Assembly (NCBI GenBank): GCA_038380795.1
Contig: CM076259.1
Coordinates: 64,251,938-64,315,937 of the forward strand
Direction of reading: 5' to 3'
Source of the DNA: Pyrocephalus nanus
Lineage: Eukaryota; Chordata; Aves; Passeriformes; Tyrannidae
Length of the DNA stretch: 64,000 bases
Shown: piece after piece, positions 22,114 to 34,971 of the stretch
Position numbering within the stretch: position 1 is the first letter of the stretch
How the letters are laid out: every line of letters begins with the position of its first letter
Translations under genes and position numbers: made by a program
Notes under the pieces: generated by a model
What the model was told of the DNA's origin: nothing
The model's database searches: none
The model's input: the letters and a program-made list of their open reading frames with translations, nothing else

Positions 22114-22654
22114 TGTGGTGGGTTGCCCTTGGCTGGCTGCCAGGTATGCATACAGTTACTCTTTTAATGCACCTCTTCAGTGGTACAGTGGGAGAAAATA
22201 AGTTGAAAATCTAGCAGATCAAGATAAAGGCAGTTTAATGAGGAGGGAAAAAAAATTCTTCACTGCCTCCCACTAGCAGGTGATGTCCAGCCACTTCCTG
22301 GGAATCAGGGCCTCAGTACATATAGAGGTTGCTTCAGAAGATGAACATCTTAACAAATGCCCTCTGCCTTCTTTCCTTGAGCTTTTAATGCTGAGCTTGA
22401 AGTCATGTGGTATAGGACGTCCTTTTGGCCAGTTTGGGTCAGCTGTCCCACTTGCGACCTCCCAGCACCTTGCCCCTTCCCATCCTACTGTCTTTTGGGG
22501 GTGGCAGGTTGGAGAGACAGCCTTGATACTATCTGAGCACCATTTAGCAACAGCCTAAAGCACTGGTGTGTTATCAACACTGCCCTAGCTACAAATACAA
22601 AGCACAGCACAATACGGGCTGTTATGGGAGTTAACTCCATCCCACCCAGACACA
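22114..22654 (+). mobile_element. Avian ERV-type solo LTR, family B
   Basis: Plus-oriented, starts TGTGGTGGGTTGCCCTTGGC at 22114 and ends near CCCACCCAGACACA at 22654. The body differs from family A: 'ctgagcttgaagtcatgtgg', 'ggccagtttgggtcagctgt' and 'gtgtgttatcaacactgccc' are words I associate with a common avian LTR family. Length about 540 bp fits a solo LTR. No internal retroviral sequence follows on either side and no convincing target-site duplication is visible. Confidence 0.8.
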
Positions 22655-25592
22655 ATATAGGGCCAAATTTTGAGATTTTTGGAAGGCTACCTCTGCCTGT
22701 TGAAACACTGACTGAGTCTGTTGTAATCCATATTTACTTGGCAAAAAATGAAGCATAGCACAGCTCTTCCTGGGAGTAATATAGAAGCTGGACCAAATAG
22801 TTGCTGCAAATACACCTTGCAGTCAAGGTGTGTTTTTAATTGTTTATTGTGCTTATATTATATTGGTGCTGAAGGAATGCTGTAGAGAAATTGGCATGAC
22901 AATGGTAGAGCTGCCCAGGAGAAGAATATACCTGTATCCCTGAACTGATTCTACCTGTTTTACCAGAGAAACATAAAAATCTGACTTTCAAAAGAAGAGG
23001 GAAATCTACCACCTAAAGGGTGTTGCAGATCAGACCCTGCTTCATGTGCCCTCTTGCCTAGAGAAAGAAAAGGTGGCTGAGGCAGAAATTTGCATTGTTG
23101 AACCTAAAAATTCAGAAAAAATGTATTGATGCTATGTAAAAAAAATAGTAACTGTTGTCTATTCTAGAGAAACATTATGCTGGGAAGGTAACTCATATTT
23201 TTGTGAACAGATTCCATCCATTAAAACTTTCCATACGAAATTTTGCACACTACTTTTCTTCTTGGAGCTAACCTTATACCAGTGAGAAAAAATTTCTAGA
23301 TATCTAAAGTGGAATTCAAAAATATTTCAATTTTAAGCCAGATGATATTGCAGGAGAAGTTATATAAAAATGTATTCGTTTTGAGTAAATATAAGTTAAC
23401 GAACCACACAGAAATCCAACACATCAGAATGAATGAGTCTTTTCATAGGACCTGTCTTCCTGATATCACCATTTTTTGGTAAATTTTTTTTCAAAACAAG
23501 TGAATTTTTTTTCAAAACAAGTTTCCTAGTCCTTTGTTTTCCCACACTCTGGACTTCTTTGGCTATACTACATACTGACTTTCAAGAAGTACGGAAAGAC
23601 CCAAGACTATAAATCTGAGCACACCTTTATGGAGAAAGCTGATAAGAGCAATGAAGAGACTGCATTTTTTTCCCAATTTTTCCTTCAAAGGAGGAAGGTT
23701 CAATGCTTCAATCCTTCTTTCCACACTCCTGTAAGTGAACATTTACCAGGAGACAATACACTGAAATGCTCATGGTGAGAGAGATTCCTATTTAACTAAC
23801 TAGAAACTTTTTTCTTAAGTTTTCCATGAGAAACCTCCTCATTTGAAAATTCTCATACTTCTGAGTTCCATGTTACTATATACCAGTATGCTGTTACTGC
23901 ATGAACATTCATACTAAAATCAATAGATGGAGAATCTGGAAGGACCAAACACCCTTCAATAACAAAAACAAGCCCATAGAAAAGCAGAACAATTACTATG
24001 GAAGATATTTTGTAAATTTATATTATTCTGCATTTTCTTGGTGCCCCTTTGACATATCAGAAGCCCCAAAAGAATCCATCTCTTGTAAGATAAATTCCAT
24101 AAAAATGCTCAAGAAACTTAGGGAAAAAAAATTCCTTGTCTGTAATGCCTTCTCCATGATATAAAAGTTGTGATTGTATTGAAATAGTACAATTAATAAG
24201 GAGTGCTCAGCAGTCTGAGGCAGTTTTACTAACCTACTACTTTGCCTTAAAATGTATTTTGCATTCAAAATAATGGAGGGAGTTTGAGTCAAGTAATTTG
24301 TTCTCTTTTGATGAGTTTTCTACTGCAGCATACCTTTAAGATGGTGATCATATTTTAAAGCTGTCCTTCAATAAACTGCTCTTTTTTTTCCCCTCTCCAG
24401 CAGTGCTTGCCCATACCAATTCTTGTTTTAAGCCATCATTTCACAGATTTATAAAAATGAAAAAATCCTCCTTCTCTGCCCACCTGCTTCTACCAGGAAC
24501 TGCAAATGCCTCCCACATTCCTTATTTCATGCTAAAATTAGAACAAATCTTTTAAATAAAAATACTGTCTACTTCTCCTGCAGTTTTTGTTGCTCTCCTG
24601 TCACTCTCCTGTCATCCCTCTGCACCGCCTAGAAAGACTTTGAGTCCAACTGAAAACCAAGTTTTCTGCTTTTTTTAACCAAGGCTTTGATTTAGTCACT
24701 ACAAGAAATATTAGTCTTAAACTTATTTATTACACATTCCTGTGGGTCTTTCAGGGGCCTGTATTGTCCTCAAAGCTGCCAGGAGATCCCTTAGGTAATT
24801 CTGTGCTGCATCTTCTCTCTCTCTGTATTCACACCATTGTGAGCCCTGGAAGGCAGATATCCTCATGCTAATTATTCCTTTTGAAGTAGACAATAGACAC
24901 TGGGACCCATTTCAGTTTTATTAAATTATCCCTCCTTTGTTATTCTGTCCCCCAGAAAGAGCTCCATGCCAGAACTGGGCCATGGAAAGTACATCACATA
25001 TTTGTTGCTTTTAGATCATTCAACTCTCCTTTGAATATGGCAGAAGCTATCACTGCGGGTAGTTCCCTGCATAGCCCTCCTCTCTAGCCAGACCCATGCC
25101 AGCATTATTAGTCAAGGGTCAGACCTACAGCCTCTCACAGACACGTTCTTTGTTCTGCCTGCCTTGTGCAGCTGAACCCAGACCTTCACCATAGGGACAC
25201 ACTAAAGATAGCAGCAGTGTCTCTGAAGACAACCCAAAGTAGGCTAAAACACAGCAATCAAAGCTACCAGAAATGAGCAGAGAGATGAGTTCATATTTTT
25301 CCTGTCAGTCATCTGTTTTTTTGAAAACAAATTGTGAACCAACAGCAACATACCATGCATCCACTAAGATGCTTGCTATGTCTTCCCACTCCCATCATGA
25401 TGACTTTTCTACAGACCTACTCAAGTCCCACAGATCTGCCAGACTGTTAGCTAGCAATAAGATATTTTAGGGCAGCTGGAACTGCTGTTGTTAGATGTGG
25501 TTTAGGCAATAAAGGCTGCTTTTCATTTCCATTATGCCTATTATTCTTAAAATCTTTTGTTTAGTGTTTCTGAGGCTTTGACACATTTGAGT
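22655..25592. other. Non-repeat DNA
   Basis: No gene supported in 2.9 kb. It contains a 21-base tandem duplication at 23482-23522. The overlapping frames at 23901-24292 show no domain. Confidence 0.5.
23482..23522. repeat. 21-bp tandem duplication
   Basis: The unit AATTTTTTTTCAAAACAAGTG occurs twice head to tail (23482-23502, then 23503-23522 with the last base changed). Typical of replication slippage at a T run. Confidence 0.95.
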
Positions 25593-26087
25593 TAGAATAA
25601 TAGAATAACGTGAGTTGGAAGGATCATTGAAGTCCAGCTCCCAGCCCTGTACAGGACAGCCCCAAAAATCACACCATGTGCCTTAAAGTATTGTCCAAAC
25701 ACTTCTTGAACTCTGACAGGCTTGGTGCTGTGATTACTTCTCTGGAAAGCCTGTTCCAATGCTCAGCTACCCTGTGGGGTAGATATTTTTTCTAATATCT
25801 AACCTAGGTGTCCCCTGACACAGTTTCATGACATTCCTTCAGGTTCTATTGCTGGTCACCAGAGAGAAGAGATCAATGCCTATCCCTCTGCTTTCCCTCA
25901 TGAGGAAACTGTAGACTGTGATGAGGTCTCCCCTCAGTCTCTTCTTCTCCAGGCTGAACAGACCAACTGACCCCAGCTCCTCCTCATATGACTTTCCCTC
26001 TAAAATCTTAGCATCTTCAGAGCCCTCCTTTGGACACTCTCTAATAGTTTTATATACTTCTTATATTGTGGAGTCCAAACCAGCACT
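25593..26087 (-). mobile_element. CR1 LINE, 3' portion
   Basis: Minus-strand CR1. The + strand starts with a short tail (TAGAATAATAGAATAACG), GAGTTGGAAGGATCATTGAA and 'gtccaaacacttcttgaact'. It runs through 'ctcatgaggaaactgtagac', 'gtctcttcttctccaggctg' and ends at 'ttgtggagtccaaaccagca'. About 500 bases, 5'-truncated. Confidence 0.94.
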
Positions 26088-26156
26088 TGTTAAAGGGAAA
26101 CAGCCCACAAAGTAGAAAAATGCTGAGGCAGAAGCAAAGAACTGCATTTGGTTTAC

Positions 26157-26385
26157 TCAAAAGACACCCTACAGATCCAAATTCGAAACCACATTCTTGT
26201 ATGTAGTTTAGAACATCTTCCATCGAGGCAGCTTCCAAAACTCTCTCCATTAAGGAGAGTGGGAGCTGGTATCCTTCTTCTGCCTTTCCTTCAGTGACAG
26301 GCACATCAGGGAGTGGTCCTGAAGACCTGAGAAGTACAATTGAGAAACATCCATCACCCGCTGTGCCCTTTGACTCTTCTTCTGT
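26157..26385 (-). other. Candidate coding exon, unrecognised
   Basis: Seen: the minus strand is open for about 76 codons from TEEESKGTAGDG through EGYQLPLSLMERVLEAAS to YIQECGFEFGS. It is preceded by a T-rich tract and AACAG acceptor (the CTG at 26386-26388 on the +) and followed by a possible donor GTAAAC at 26151-26156. The composition is protein-like (acidic N-terminal part, then an amphipathic helix-like part). No family is recognised. The frame continues open past the acceptor, so the signal could be chance; similar-length frames occur elsewhere in this AT-rich window. It may be a host exon or nothing. Confidence 0.18.
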
Positions 26386-27483
26386 CTGTTTTGAGTTATA
26401 AGAAAAAAAGATTAGCCTGGCAAAAGAAGTCAGTATGGGAGTCTATCTGAACCCTTTAATCATCTGTAAAAACAGATGTTCTTGTGAGGCATGACTGTTA
26501 ATTAATTCACTAAGTTCTTATTCAGACTGCCTACTTAGAAATACTGTTGGTTTGGATTTTTTTTCAGTTGATGATCAGCATATAGGTGCTTACTTGGAAT
26601 TCGAATAGGACATTCCTCTCCTGCATTCCGATACATAGCCCTTCTGGATTGTTCCTGTGTGCAGTAAGGAGGATAAATGTGTTCACGATATTGTCCCTAG
26701 ACTTCTACCCATGCCCTGGCAAGCTTGTTTAAAGCTACCTCTGCTGTCTCACTGATAACCTTCAGCAGCAGCATCTATTAGTGGAAGAAGCATCTACTCA
26801 TCATATTCATAAAATACAGGAGGTAAGTAGAAAATTCTGTATCTATAAAGAATGAGAAACACTTATCACTGTAAGAGTGAAGACCAAGAAATTCAGCTGA
26901 CAGTAATGCGAAACAGCAATTTTGAGAGCTTCTGGTTGCTGGATCTGCACAAAAGGGAAGAGGCCAATGGCTGTTCTCTGACTGATTAAGAATGTGCCTG
27001 CCAGGCTTGAATTTGATGAAGCATTTCAGGAGGCTTGATAAGTGTACCACAGCATGTGCCTTATTTATATGTATAAGGACTGCATTCAGTATTGAGAATT
27101 GCATGATAACCAGTGCTAAGAACAGATAAATAAATAAAAAAGCCTACTGTCTGTGTGTAGCAAAGATATTCAGAAATACCTGACTCCTAGCAAATCAGAT
27201 AGATTTCCACTAGATGTCCTGCGGCAGACAGATGTAGAAGAAGAAAATATGCTCCTTTCAGTCATAAGTTCATGCAGAAAACATTGTTTCTAAAAACCTC
27301 TCCTGCTAGTGGGATGTTCTTCACACAATAAAATCTCAAGGAGACTGCTCAGATACACAATACTCAGAGAGTATTGTGACTGTATTTGTGTAGCAGTGTA
27401 CTCAGCCAAAGTCCTAAGCAGGATATTTGACTAGGACTGTAGAAATAGTGATAAATCTTAATTTGAAATGCCACAGACTATCA

Positions 27484-27485
<2 letters not shown>

Positions 27486-27513
<28 letters not shown>
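27486..27513. repeat. T28 homopolymer (A28 on minus)
   Basis: Twenty-eight uninterrupted T. On the minus strand the A run is preceded about 15 bases upstream by AATAAA (within GTAAAATAAACAGGG), the spacing expected for the 3' end of a polyadenylated RNA copied back into DNA. Birds have few such retrocopies, so this is noted also as a finding. Confidence 0.9.
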
Positions 27514-27514
<1 letters not shown>

Positions 27515-29795
27515 GTAAATCCCTGTTTATTTTACTGTTACTGTCTGGAATAAAATTGTATTGCAAAGCTGGTAGCCAATGTGTAACATGTAATAGAGGG
27601 AGTAGAAAATTCCAACAGTTACATTAGGAGTTTTGAAGTTTGCTGGGAAAGTCCTACCATACTTGGAAAGGAAGCTAGTTCAACAAAGTCAGCTGTTAGA
27701 TAAGGAAGCAGCACCATCATTAACTTATTGTCCTGGAAAGATGAAATGACCCTTGATCAAAATTAGCTCTGTAGCACTTGGATTTCAAAGGAGTACAATT
27801 AGTTGAGTCTCAGTTATTTCTTCTGGTTTCACCCCAAATCTTGCGAATTAAAACAAACAAAGAACAAAATATGGCACTCAATCAAATTTTTTATTCAAAA
27901 TATGGTTAGATTTTGACTGCTGACTGCATATATCAGAACACCTATTTCAGCAATACGCTATGTATAAAGGATTTTGCTCTTTACTCATACTTCTCTCCAG
28001 AATGCCATTTTCATACTTTGGAATATGAACATATATTATAAAATTACACTTTGTAGGCTTAGGCATTATCACATCCTTCTTCCACAATTAGTCCAAGATG
28101 GTGCAACTACTTTCTGTAGTAGTGCAAAACAGCCCGAAAGAGGTAAATAACTGACTCTGCATGATAATCAAAGGTGTTCTGGACTAAAGGGATGTTTTCA
28201 GATATCATAACTCTACCACATCTAGAGGCAGTCTCGTGCTTTACTTCCTCTTTGCTATTCTTACGTGTCACAGAAATTCTGTTACTAATTTTCAATTTTA
28301 TAATTCAGCCTGAATGACAGTATTTTCAAAGACCCACTCATTAGTTCTCACGGTGATGTAAATTAACCTTACACATCAGGGTGCATTTAAAATATGTTCC
28401 TGGGATCATAGAACTCTGAAGACAAATATCTATACATGTATCTAGTACTGCCATCTTATTAGTTTTCAAAAAAGACAAAATATTAAGTAATGTTAGAGAT
28501 AACTAAGCAGGAGGTATTCACTTTTTCCCTCAGTACATTCCCATGAGAGACTGTGAAAGGATTTTAAAAGCTTTGCTTTAAATAGGCTTCCCAATATAGC
28601 TATCTGATAGATCCAGGACTTTGACAGAGCCCCAGAATTCATCAGCCTCCACAGATGCATACAGAAATCATTATTAATATTGTACAACAATTTAGATCAA
28701 CAAAAATATGAGACACAAAGAGTTGTATTTCAATATATAGTACATGCACTTACAAAAAATTGTTTTGAAAAGCAGATTTGTGAATGGATCTAGTGAAGAC
28801 CATGCCTTTTTGGGACTGTGGCACCCAGCTTGTTCAGGCAGCTGTACTGATTGACTGAATTAGAACCCCAGTTGTAGCAGCTATGTGCTGTCATCTCTAG
28901 TTAGCAATGCCGCTCAGCTGCTGCTTGCTTCAGGTGCCCGTTCAAACACTGGAAATATTCCTGGAGGTTTGAGCCAACTTAAGTGATTAGGGGGAGGGTA
29001 GAAGTCTGGGACAGAGATTCATTATTAAGGGGTGAATGTGAAATATAGAATGGCTATCAAAGAATTCTTTGTGTAAGTCTGAGGAAATTATTGATCACAA
29101 CTATGTCCAGTGAATTTGGTAGAAACAGATTCAAATTCATAAAAAAATAACAGTAAGACTTCCTACTGAACTTTATGACTTCTAAAAAAATCAGTAACAG
29201 TGATCTCATCTTTTTTTTAATATATGAGCTTGATCTCACTTTGTTTTCAAGTTAATATTCCTTCTAATATAAATATTTGATAATTTGAGCCTTTTGAGTT
29301 TATATATGTGCATAAATATACATTATATATCTAATCCATTTTCTTTCCTTTATTAAAATAGAATCTCAGAATCTTCCCCTAAAGCCAGTGAGCTGGTGTA
29401 CAGATGGAAGGAAGTGCTTCCAGAAAAGTCCTTTGTATACTTAGTCATCAGGCTTTCTTCCATTATTCTTTCTTCCAAAGTGTCTCATTACTTGATGTTT
29501 CAGATAGTATTGTTGCCCTAAGTTGTAATACAAAGGATTCATTTTTTATTTTGTGTTTTAATGGAGTAATAAAATGTAAAATCTCATTATCTGATAGCTA
29601 GATGATGCAATGTGTGTATTTTAGATTTTAATTAAATTGAAATACCTCTGAAGCAGTTTACAATTCAGATGAAGTTTTCATTAGAAATATAAAAATATTT
29701 TAAGTTAGTTGGCTTGGTACATCTATTTCCAAGTCTCTGTACTATACAAAAAGCCAGGGGTTAATCTGCCTGGTTAAGGAGATGGACATACCTGG

Positions 29796-30330
29796 TTATT
29801 TACACAGTGGATAGATGTATCGGAGCCAGCAACCTGCACAGTGGATAAGTTTATAGTCAGTGACAGCTAGGGCCAGCACATGTGCTGTTTTCTTCCTACT
29901 CTTACAAGCAGTGGTGACCATGGGTTGGATTGTGGTGAAATGCTTCACGATGTCGGTAGGGAAGGTGATCCTCTGAGAGAGAAATTTCACTGAGTTAAAC
30001 ACCACGCTTCACAAATTGCTGGACTGTCCTCCTGAGCTCACTAACAGTATCCAGCTCTGGGTGACAACTCCTCAGTCTTCATCTCCTCAGCTGCTTCCCC
30101 ACGGCCACCATATCCACTGGACCTACGGGAGAAGATGCTGCTGTTGGGGATATATAAATCTTGGGACAACGCTCTGATGTGCAGGCAGCTGTGACAGTCT
30201 GACAGGCACATACTACAAGCCCTGTACCTTCTCTGTCAGTTTTAGTAGAGGAAATCTCAAGTTCATACAGATGTTTAAAAATAATTTTTTTTCCATGAGC
30301 ACAACATTTCTTTTGCAGCCTTGTCTGCAC
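29796..30330 (-). other. Coding-like, broken, unrecognised
   Basis: Two minus-strand stretches read like decayed protein code. One is PELDTVSELRRTVQQFVKRGV at about 30000-30065. After a stop and frame change, another runs VKFLSQRITFPTDIVKHFTT, TACKSRKKTAHVLALAVTDY, KLIHCAG (29796-30005). The local sequence is GC-richer than its surroundings. The order basic segment, 'RKKTAHVLALAVTD', 'KLIHCAG' faintly recalls DDE transposases of the PIF/Harbinger type, but the catalytic D-D-E residues and the usual PGSxHD motif are not seen. Function is left open. Confidence 0.2.
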
Positions 30331-32965
30331 AGGTGAACTGCTGAAATTCAGTCCTGTATTGGAATTGATCTGCCTCTTTTGTTTTCCTTTCTAAACATCA
30401 TTCTTGCTGCCAAGGAAACCTGGTGCAGGAAGAGCAGTTTAGATAGCCTACATGTGGCTCTTGTTGCTAAGGAAACATCTGAGGATGCCTGTAGACCTTT
30501 GTGTAGAGCTCCAAAGTGCAGTTGTTCACTTGGAGGGCTGAGATCCACATGGATGAAATGAGATCTCTCTCAACGGAGAAATCAGAATTTCTGTTTTTCA
30601 TTTAGTTTCATATCATTACAATCTTTAGCATTTAGTGTCTGAGACTGATTTTTCAAAATCATAGCAATGAGAGAATCTGCTGTATTCTGTTAGTACTGCT
30701 GCCTGCCTGCCTGTGCCTCTAATCATTAGTGCACAAAGCAAATAATCAAACAGCTCCTATAACTGCCATGTCCAATTCTGCTTACTCTCATGCTCTGTTA
30801 TTCTGAAGAGATAGACAGATGCGAACTCTTTAGAAATGCAAATGATGACTCTTCTAAAGTTTTTTGCACACATGCCTAGCTAGTATACAAAAACTTTCTA
30901 AGAACAGTGGAAATTACATGTATTGTTAAACAACATGCTGGAAGGATATTAGATTAATTCTCAAGAGTTCCAATGATATTTTAAATGTGTCTATTTTAAG
31001 CTGAAGTTATATATGCAAAATCACATAACAAATCCGATGACATTTCCAGTCTCCCATAAGGACTGACACTTATCTGCTCATTAGTTGACCTTCTTGGGCT
31101 TCTCATCAGATATGCAGGGATGCATTCACATATTTTACTTTAATGGTACTTCTCTTACTCATTTCAACTCACACTCCACACAAATTGTTCACCTTGTAGC
31201 TTAGTCAAAGTCCTCACACCCATAAAGATTCAAAACTAATTGCTCGAATGAATTATTGATCAGAAACAAATTGAACACAGAAGGCAAGCAACAATTTGAT
31301 ACGTGACACAAACAAAATTTTATATGTCAATCTAGTGTGTTCAGTACTCATGCTGAGTGTAATAGGTACACTCTTAAGCCATTCCTGTACATTATTTGCA
31401 ACATGTGAACTCTGGGTATATAGATTGTTATAGCCCTCTCTCTGCCTCAATCTTTGAGGCTTTCAGTAAAAATGCTAACCGGCACATCAGACCCTGAGTT
31501 CCACATCTTGTGGGTCTGGACAAATAAAAAGCAGCTGCATTAATTAATTACTCACACAGAGGGTTTCATGAGCTTTGGGTCTATATTGGCAGTACAATAG
31601 GAAGCAGCAGGTGGAAACAAACTGGAAACTAAAACTCCAGTTTTTTCCTTTTTTGTTAAAAATGTTTTGAGGTTGCAATAGTAGAATGTTGTTACTCTTT
31701 AGTATATCTCCAGATACCAAAATACTGACCCCATCATAGTAAAAATAATGAAGCTCATCCACATGTTCAGCATCTCTCTGCCTGCCAGCAGCAGCCTTGC
31801 ACAGATAACATAACCTGAACAGATGAACTAACCAGAGGGCAGCTCCAACTCACTCTTCTGTTATAATACCTAAACTGTAAAGTTCTCATTAGGAGGAACT
31901 GGTACAATCCAGTAAAATCCTGTCACAAAAATGAATCCAAATATTCCAAGAAGAAAGAAAATAAAGGTTTGTCAAGACCAGAACTCTTTTATTCAATTAG
32001 TTATTAATTCTAATTAGTCAGCACTGTGAAATCACAGTAATGTCACTCCTCTAACCCCTGGTGACCTGAGAGGTCCCAAAAATGCAGTTTCCCACAGTTA
32101 TGAATTCATAGGGTTGGAATCTGGCTGGAATTTATAAACAATGGAAATTAAATTATCTTTTCCTAATGGCACAATGATTTCTAACATATGGATAAATTTT
32201 CCTGTATTTATTTAATAGTTTACGCCAAAATTTCTTGTTTTCATGAGTTTACACACATGGTCATTCTACTTATCTACAAAAACTGATTTTTAGTTTTCAT
32301 GCACACATATGAACTAAAACTTCATTTCTACAAAATTATAAAACTGGGATGAGTGACAAAAACAGTCATAGAGAAAAACAAAATTATTACTTGGTAATAT
32401 TAAAACAGGTGTTTTGTAACTCCTCTGGTTAGAGGTAGGCGATAGTTATGGCTACAATTATGATAAGTTATGCACAGTTTATGTTAGAACATGATTTGCA
32501 ATCAGTAAGAACAGATCCCATAATGGCAAATCTGGAAGTGTTTTTCTTTAATGAAGCCAAACTACAATTCTGACTCAGAAAGAAAGAGCTGTTACTGTCA
32601 TTGAAATGGAAGAAAAAAATTGGGAAAATGCTTGACTAGGTCATGTTTTTTTCACATGATTTTCAAGTTATTGAAGATTTGAGTTTTCAGGGACCTAAAG
32701 AGTATTGAAGCAATGGAGAGTGTGAAGCTGCTATTATACAAAAATCAATGTACCCATCTTGAAAAATGTCCTGACAGTGTAGATGAAACACACTTTAGCA
32801 GAGCGAAAGCTACAGACAGAAGCACATGCCTCAGAGCCCAGTGATCTCTTAACAAAGAATAATCTTACCACCCAAATGCAAGATTATTTACATTTTTTTT
32901 AGTAATCACAGATACAGAAATAGTACCTATCCAGCAGATCAAGATCTCTCAAGCTCTGAGCACTT

Positions 32966-33535
32966 CACAGAATCACAGAACGGTTGAGGCTGGAAGGAGA
33001 CTCTGGAGGTCAACTGGCCCTACCCACCTGGTAGGACCACAAGGCCCAGGAGTGTATCCAGATGGCTTCCAAATATCTTCAAGGGGGGACACTACAAAAC
33101 CTCTCCAGGAAACCTATTTGATCAACCTCACAGTAAAAAACTGTTTCCTAATGTTCATAGAGAACCTCCTGTGTTTCAGTTTGTGCCTATTTCTTGGGCA
33201 TCTGTCACTGGGCATCTCTGAGAACAGCCTGGCTCCATCTTATTTACACCATTCAGTAAGGTATTTATATGTACTGATGATACCTTCTCCTTCCTTAGTC
33301 TTTCCTCATATGAGAGATGCTCCAGTCACTCCACTGTCTTAATAGTCCTTTGCCAGAATCTCTCCAGTAACTCCATTTCTTTCTTGTTCCAGGGAGCCCT
33401 GACCTGGACACGGGACTCCAGCTGTAGCCTCACAATGCTGATGAGAAGGATCACCTCCCTTGACCTGCAGACAATGCTTTACTTAATGCAGCCCAGGATA
33501 ACAGCAGCCTTCTTTACAACAAGGACCATAGTTCT
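32966..33535 (-). mobile_element. CR1 LINE, 3' portion
   Basis: Minus-strand CR1 of a different subfamily from the 25.6-kb copy. The + strand begins CACAGAATCACAGAACGG, 'ttgaggctggaaggagactc', 'tggaggtcaactggccctac', then passes 'atgagagatgctccagtcac', 'acacgggactccagctgtag', 'atcacctcccttgacctgca'. Dead and 5'-truncated. Confidence 0.92.
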
Positions 33536-34971
33536 TCCATGAATGACTGATCTCTTACTAACATTTGGAAAGAAGCCACATATTAACATAGTGTCTTTCT
33601 GGTCAGTTATTTAATTTTTATCACAGAGAAGAAGTTGTAGATGAGGAATCACAAACTTTCAGTTCTCTTCCCAAATATTCCAAACATAGTGAATAATCCT
33701 GGGCAAACTATCAGATGTCTATGTCTCTCTGCCCCCCAAAAAATAGGTAAAATAGCATTTCCCATATGTGTGAAGTATATTGAGACTTTAAAAAAAGAAA
33801 TTTAAAAAGTGCAATTCTTTGTATAAGAAATCAAAAACTAAAAAAGTATTATCATTGAACTATCCAGCAGCAGACAGAGCTTTGTTAATTAAGTACCTTT
33901 TGTAATAACTCCACACAACAAAGCAGATTAGTGTCCATGTTGTACTTTGCAGAGAAAGACCTGGGGATACTTGCAAACGCTTGAATCAAAGTAGCGAGAG
34001 CAAGGACTCATTTTTGCTGCAAACCACCAGAAATAAAAACCTAAGTGAGCCACATCTCAATCAATTTTTTTTTCATTCTCAATTACCTTTTCATTTAAAA
34101 ACATTTAATTGTGTCCAAAATCTTTGGAAAAGTTAGTTCAAAAGTTGGCTTTATTTTTATTTTTATTTAGGTAGTGTTGACAAGCTTTTGTCCACCCTTA
34201 TCAAGGAGAGGGAAATATGACTCTTCTCATGCTGGAGCTGTGAGGACTGCAGCAGTCAGGGCAGGCAGGAGATAAATAACAGTTGGGACTTAAATGATTA
34301 AAAGGAGAAAACTAAGGATACCAGCTTTGGTCATGAGTAGAAAAGTGCAGATATATCTTCCTGGCAAAATTCCTGAAAGTGCATCTGTGTTTTCACACTT
34401 ATGATGTAAAGTTTCTTACATCTCTTCAAGGACAATAATGATAAGAGTTATAGAACAAAAGATAATATGTTGTCTTGACTTTTATCTATATTTCTGTCTA
34501 TTTCTTTACTTTTGTTTGCTTTGAGATTACATTCGCCATGAGAGTCAGTTCTAGAGTTCTACTTGTAAAATTTGCCTTATGCCAGCACTTCTGTTTGAGA
34601 ACATATTTCAAAACTGCACCCAGCTGGTTTTTCTCAGTGTTCAACTTCCCTCCTAGTGGCATATAACCACCAATTCAGATATAATGACTATGCAGCTACC
34701 CTATTTTCTATACCATTATAAGTTGTCCTTAACTGGTAATCTAAGTATCCTTGACAGAGGTCACAGTTTACACACCTCTTTTCCAGGGATCACAGTAATG
34801 GGAAACTTTCTTTTTTTTTGAAATCATCATCATTTCCTAAATATGCTAAACTCTGTCTTTGTACATGCACAGGTCTGAACAGTGAGATGATGAAAACCAA
34901 ATTATGGCAATGTTTCCTGAAGAGGAGGAAGTGATCAAAATGTATTTATTCCATCAACCCATAATTTGCTC
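33536..34971. other. Non-repeat DNA
   Basis: No gene or repeat recognised in this AT-rich interval. Confidence 0.5.

Larger units (their letters stand above)
26088..32965. other. Largely non-repeat DNA, some open stretches
   Basis: About 6.9 kb with no recognised transposon. It holds three items listed as findings: an open stretch with a minus-strand acceptor at 26157-26385, a T28 run with a reverse-strand polyadenylation signal at 27486-27534, and coding-like minus frames at 29796-30330. The remainder shows no gene, RNA or repeat that I can name. Confidence 0.45.
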
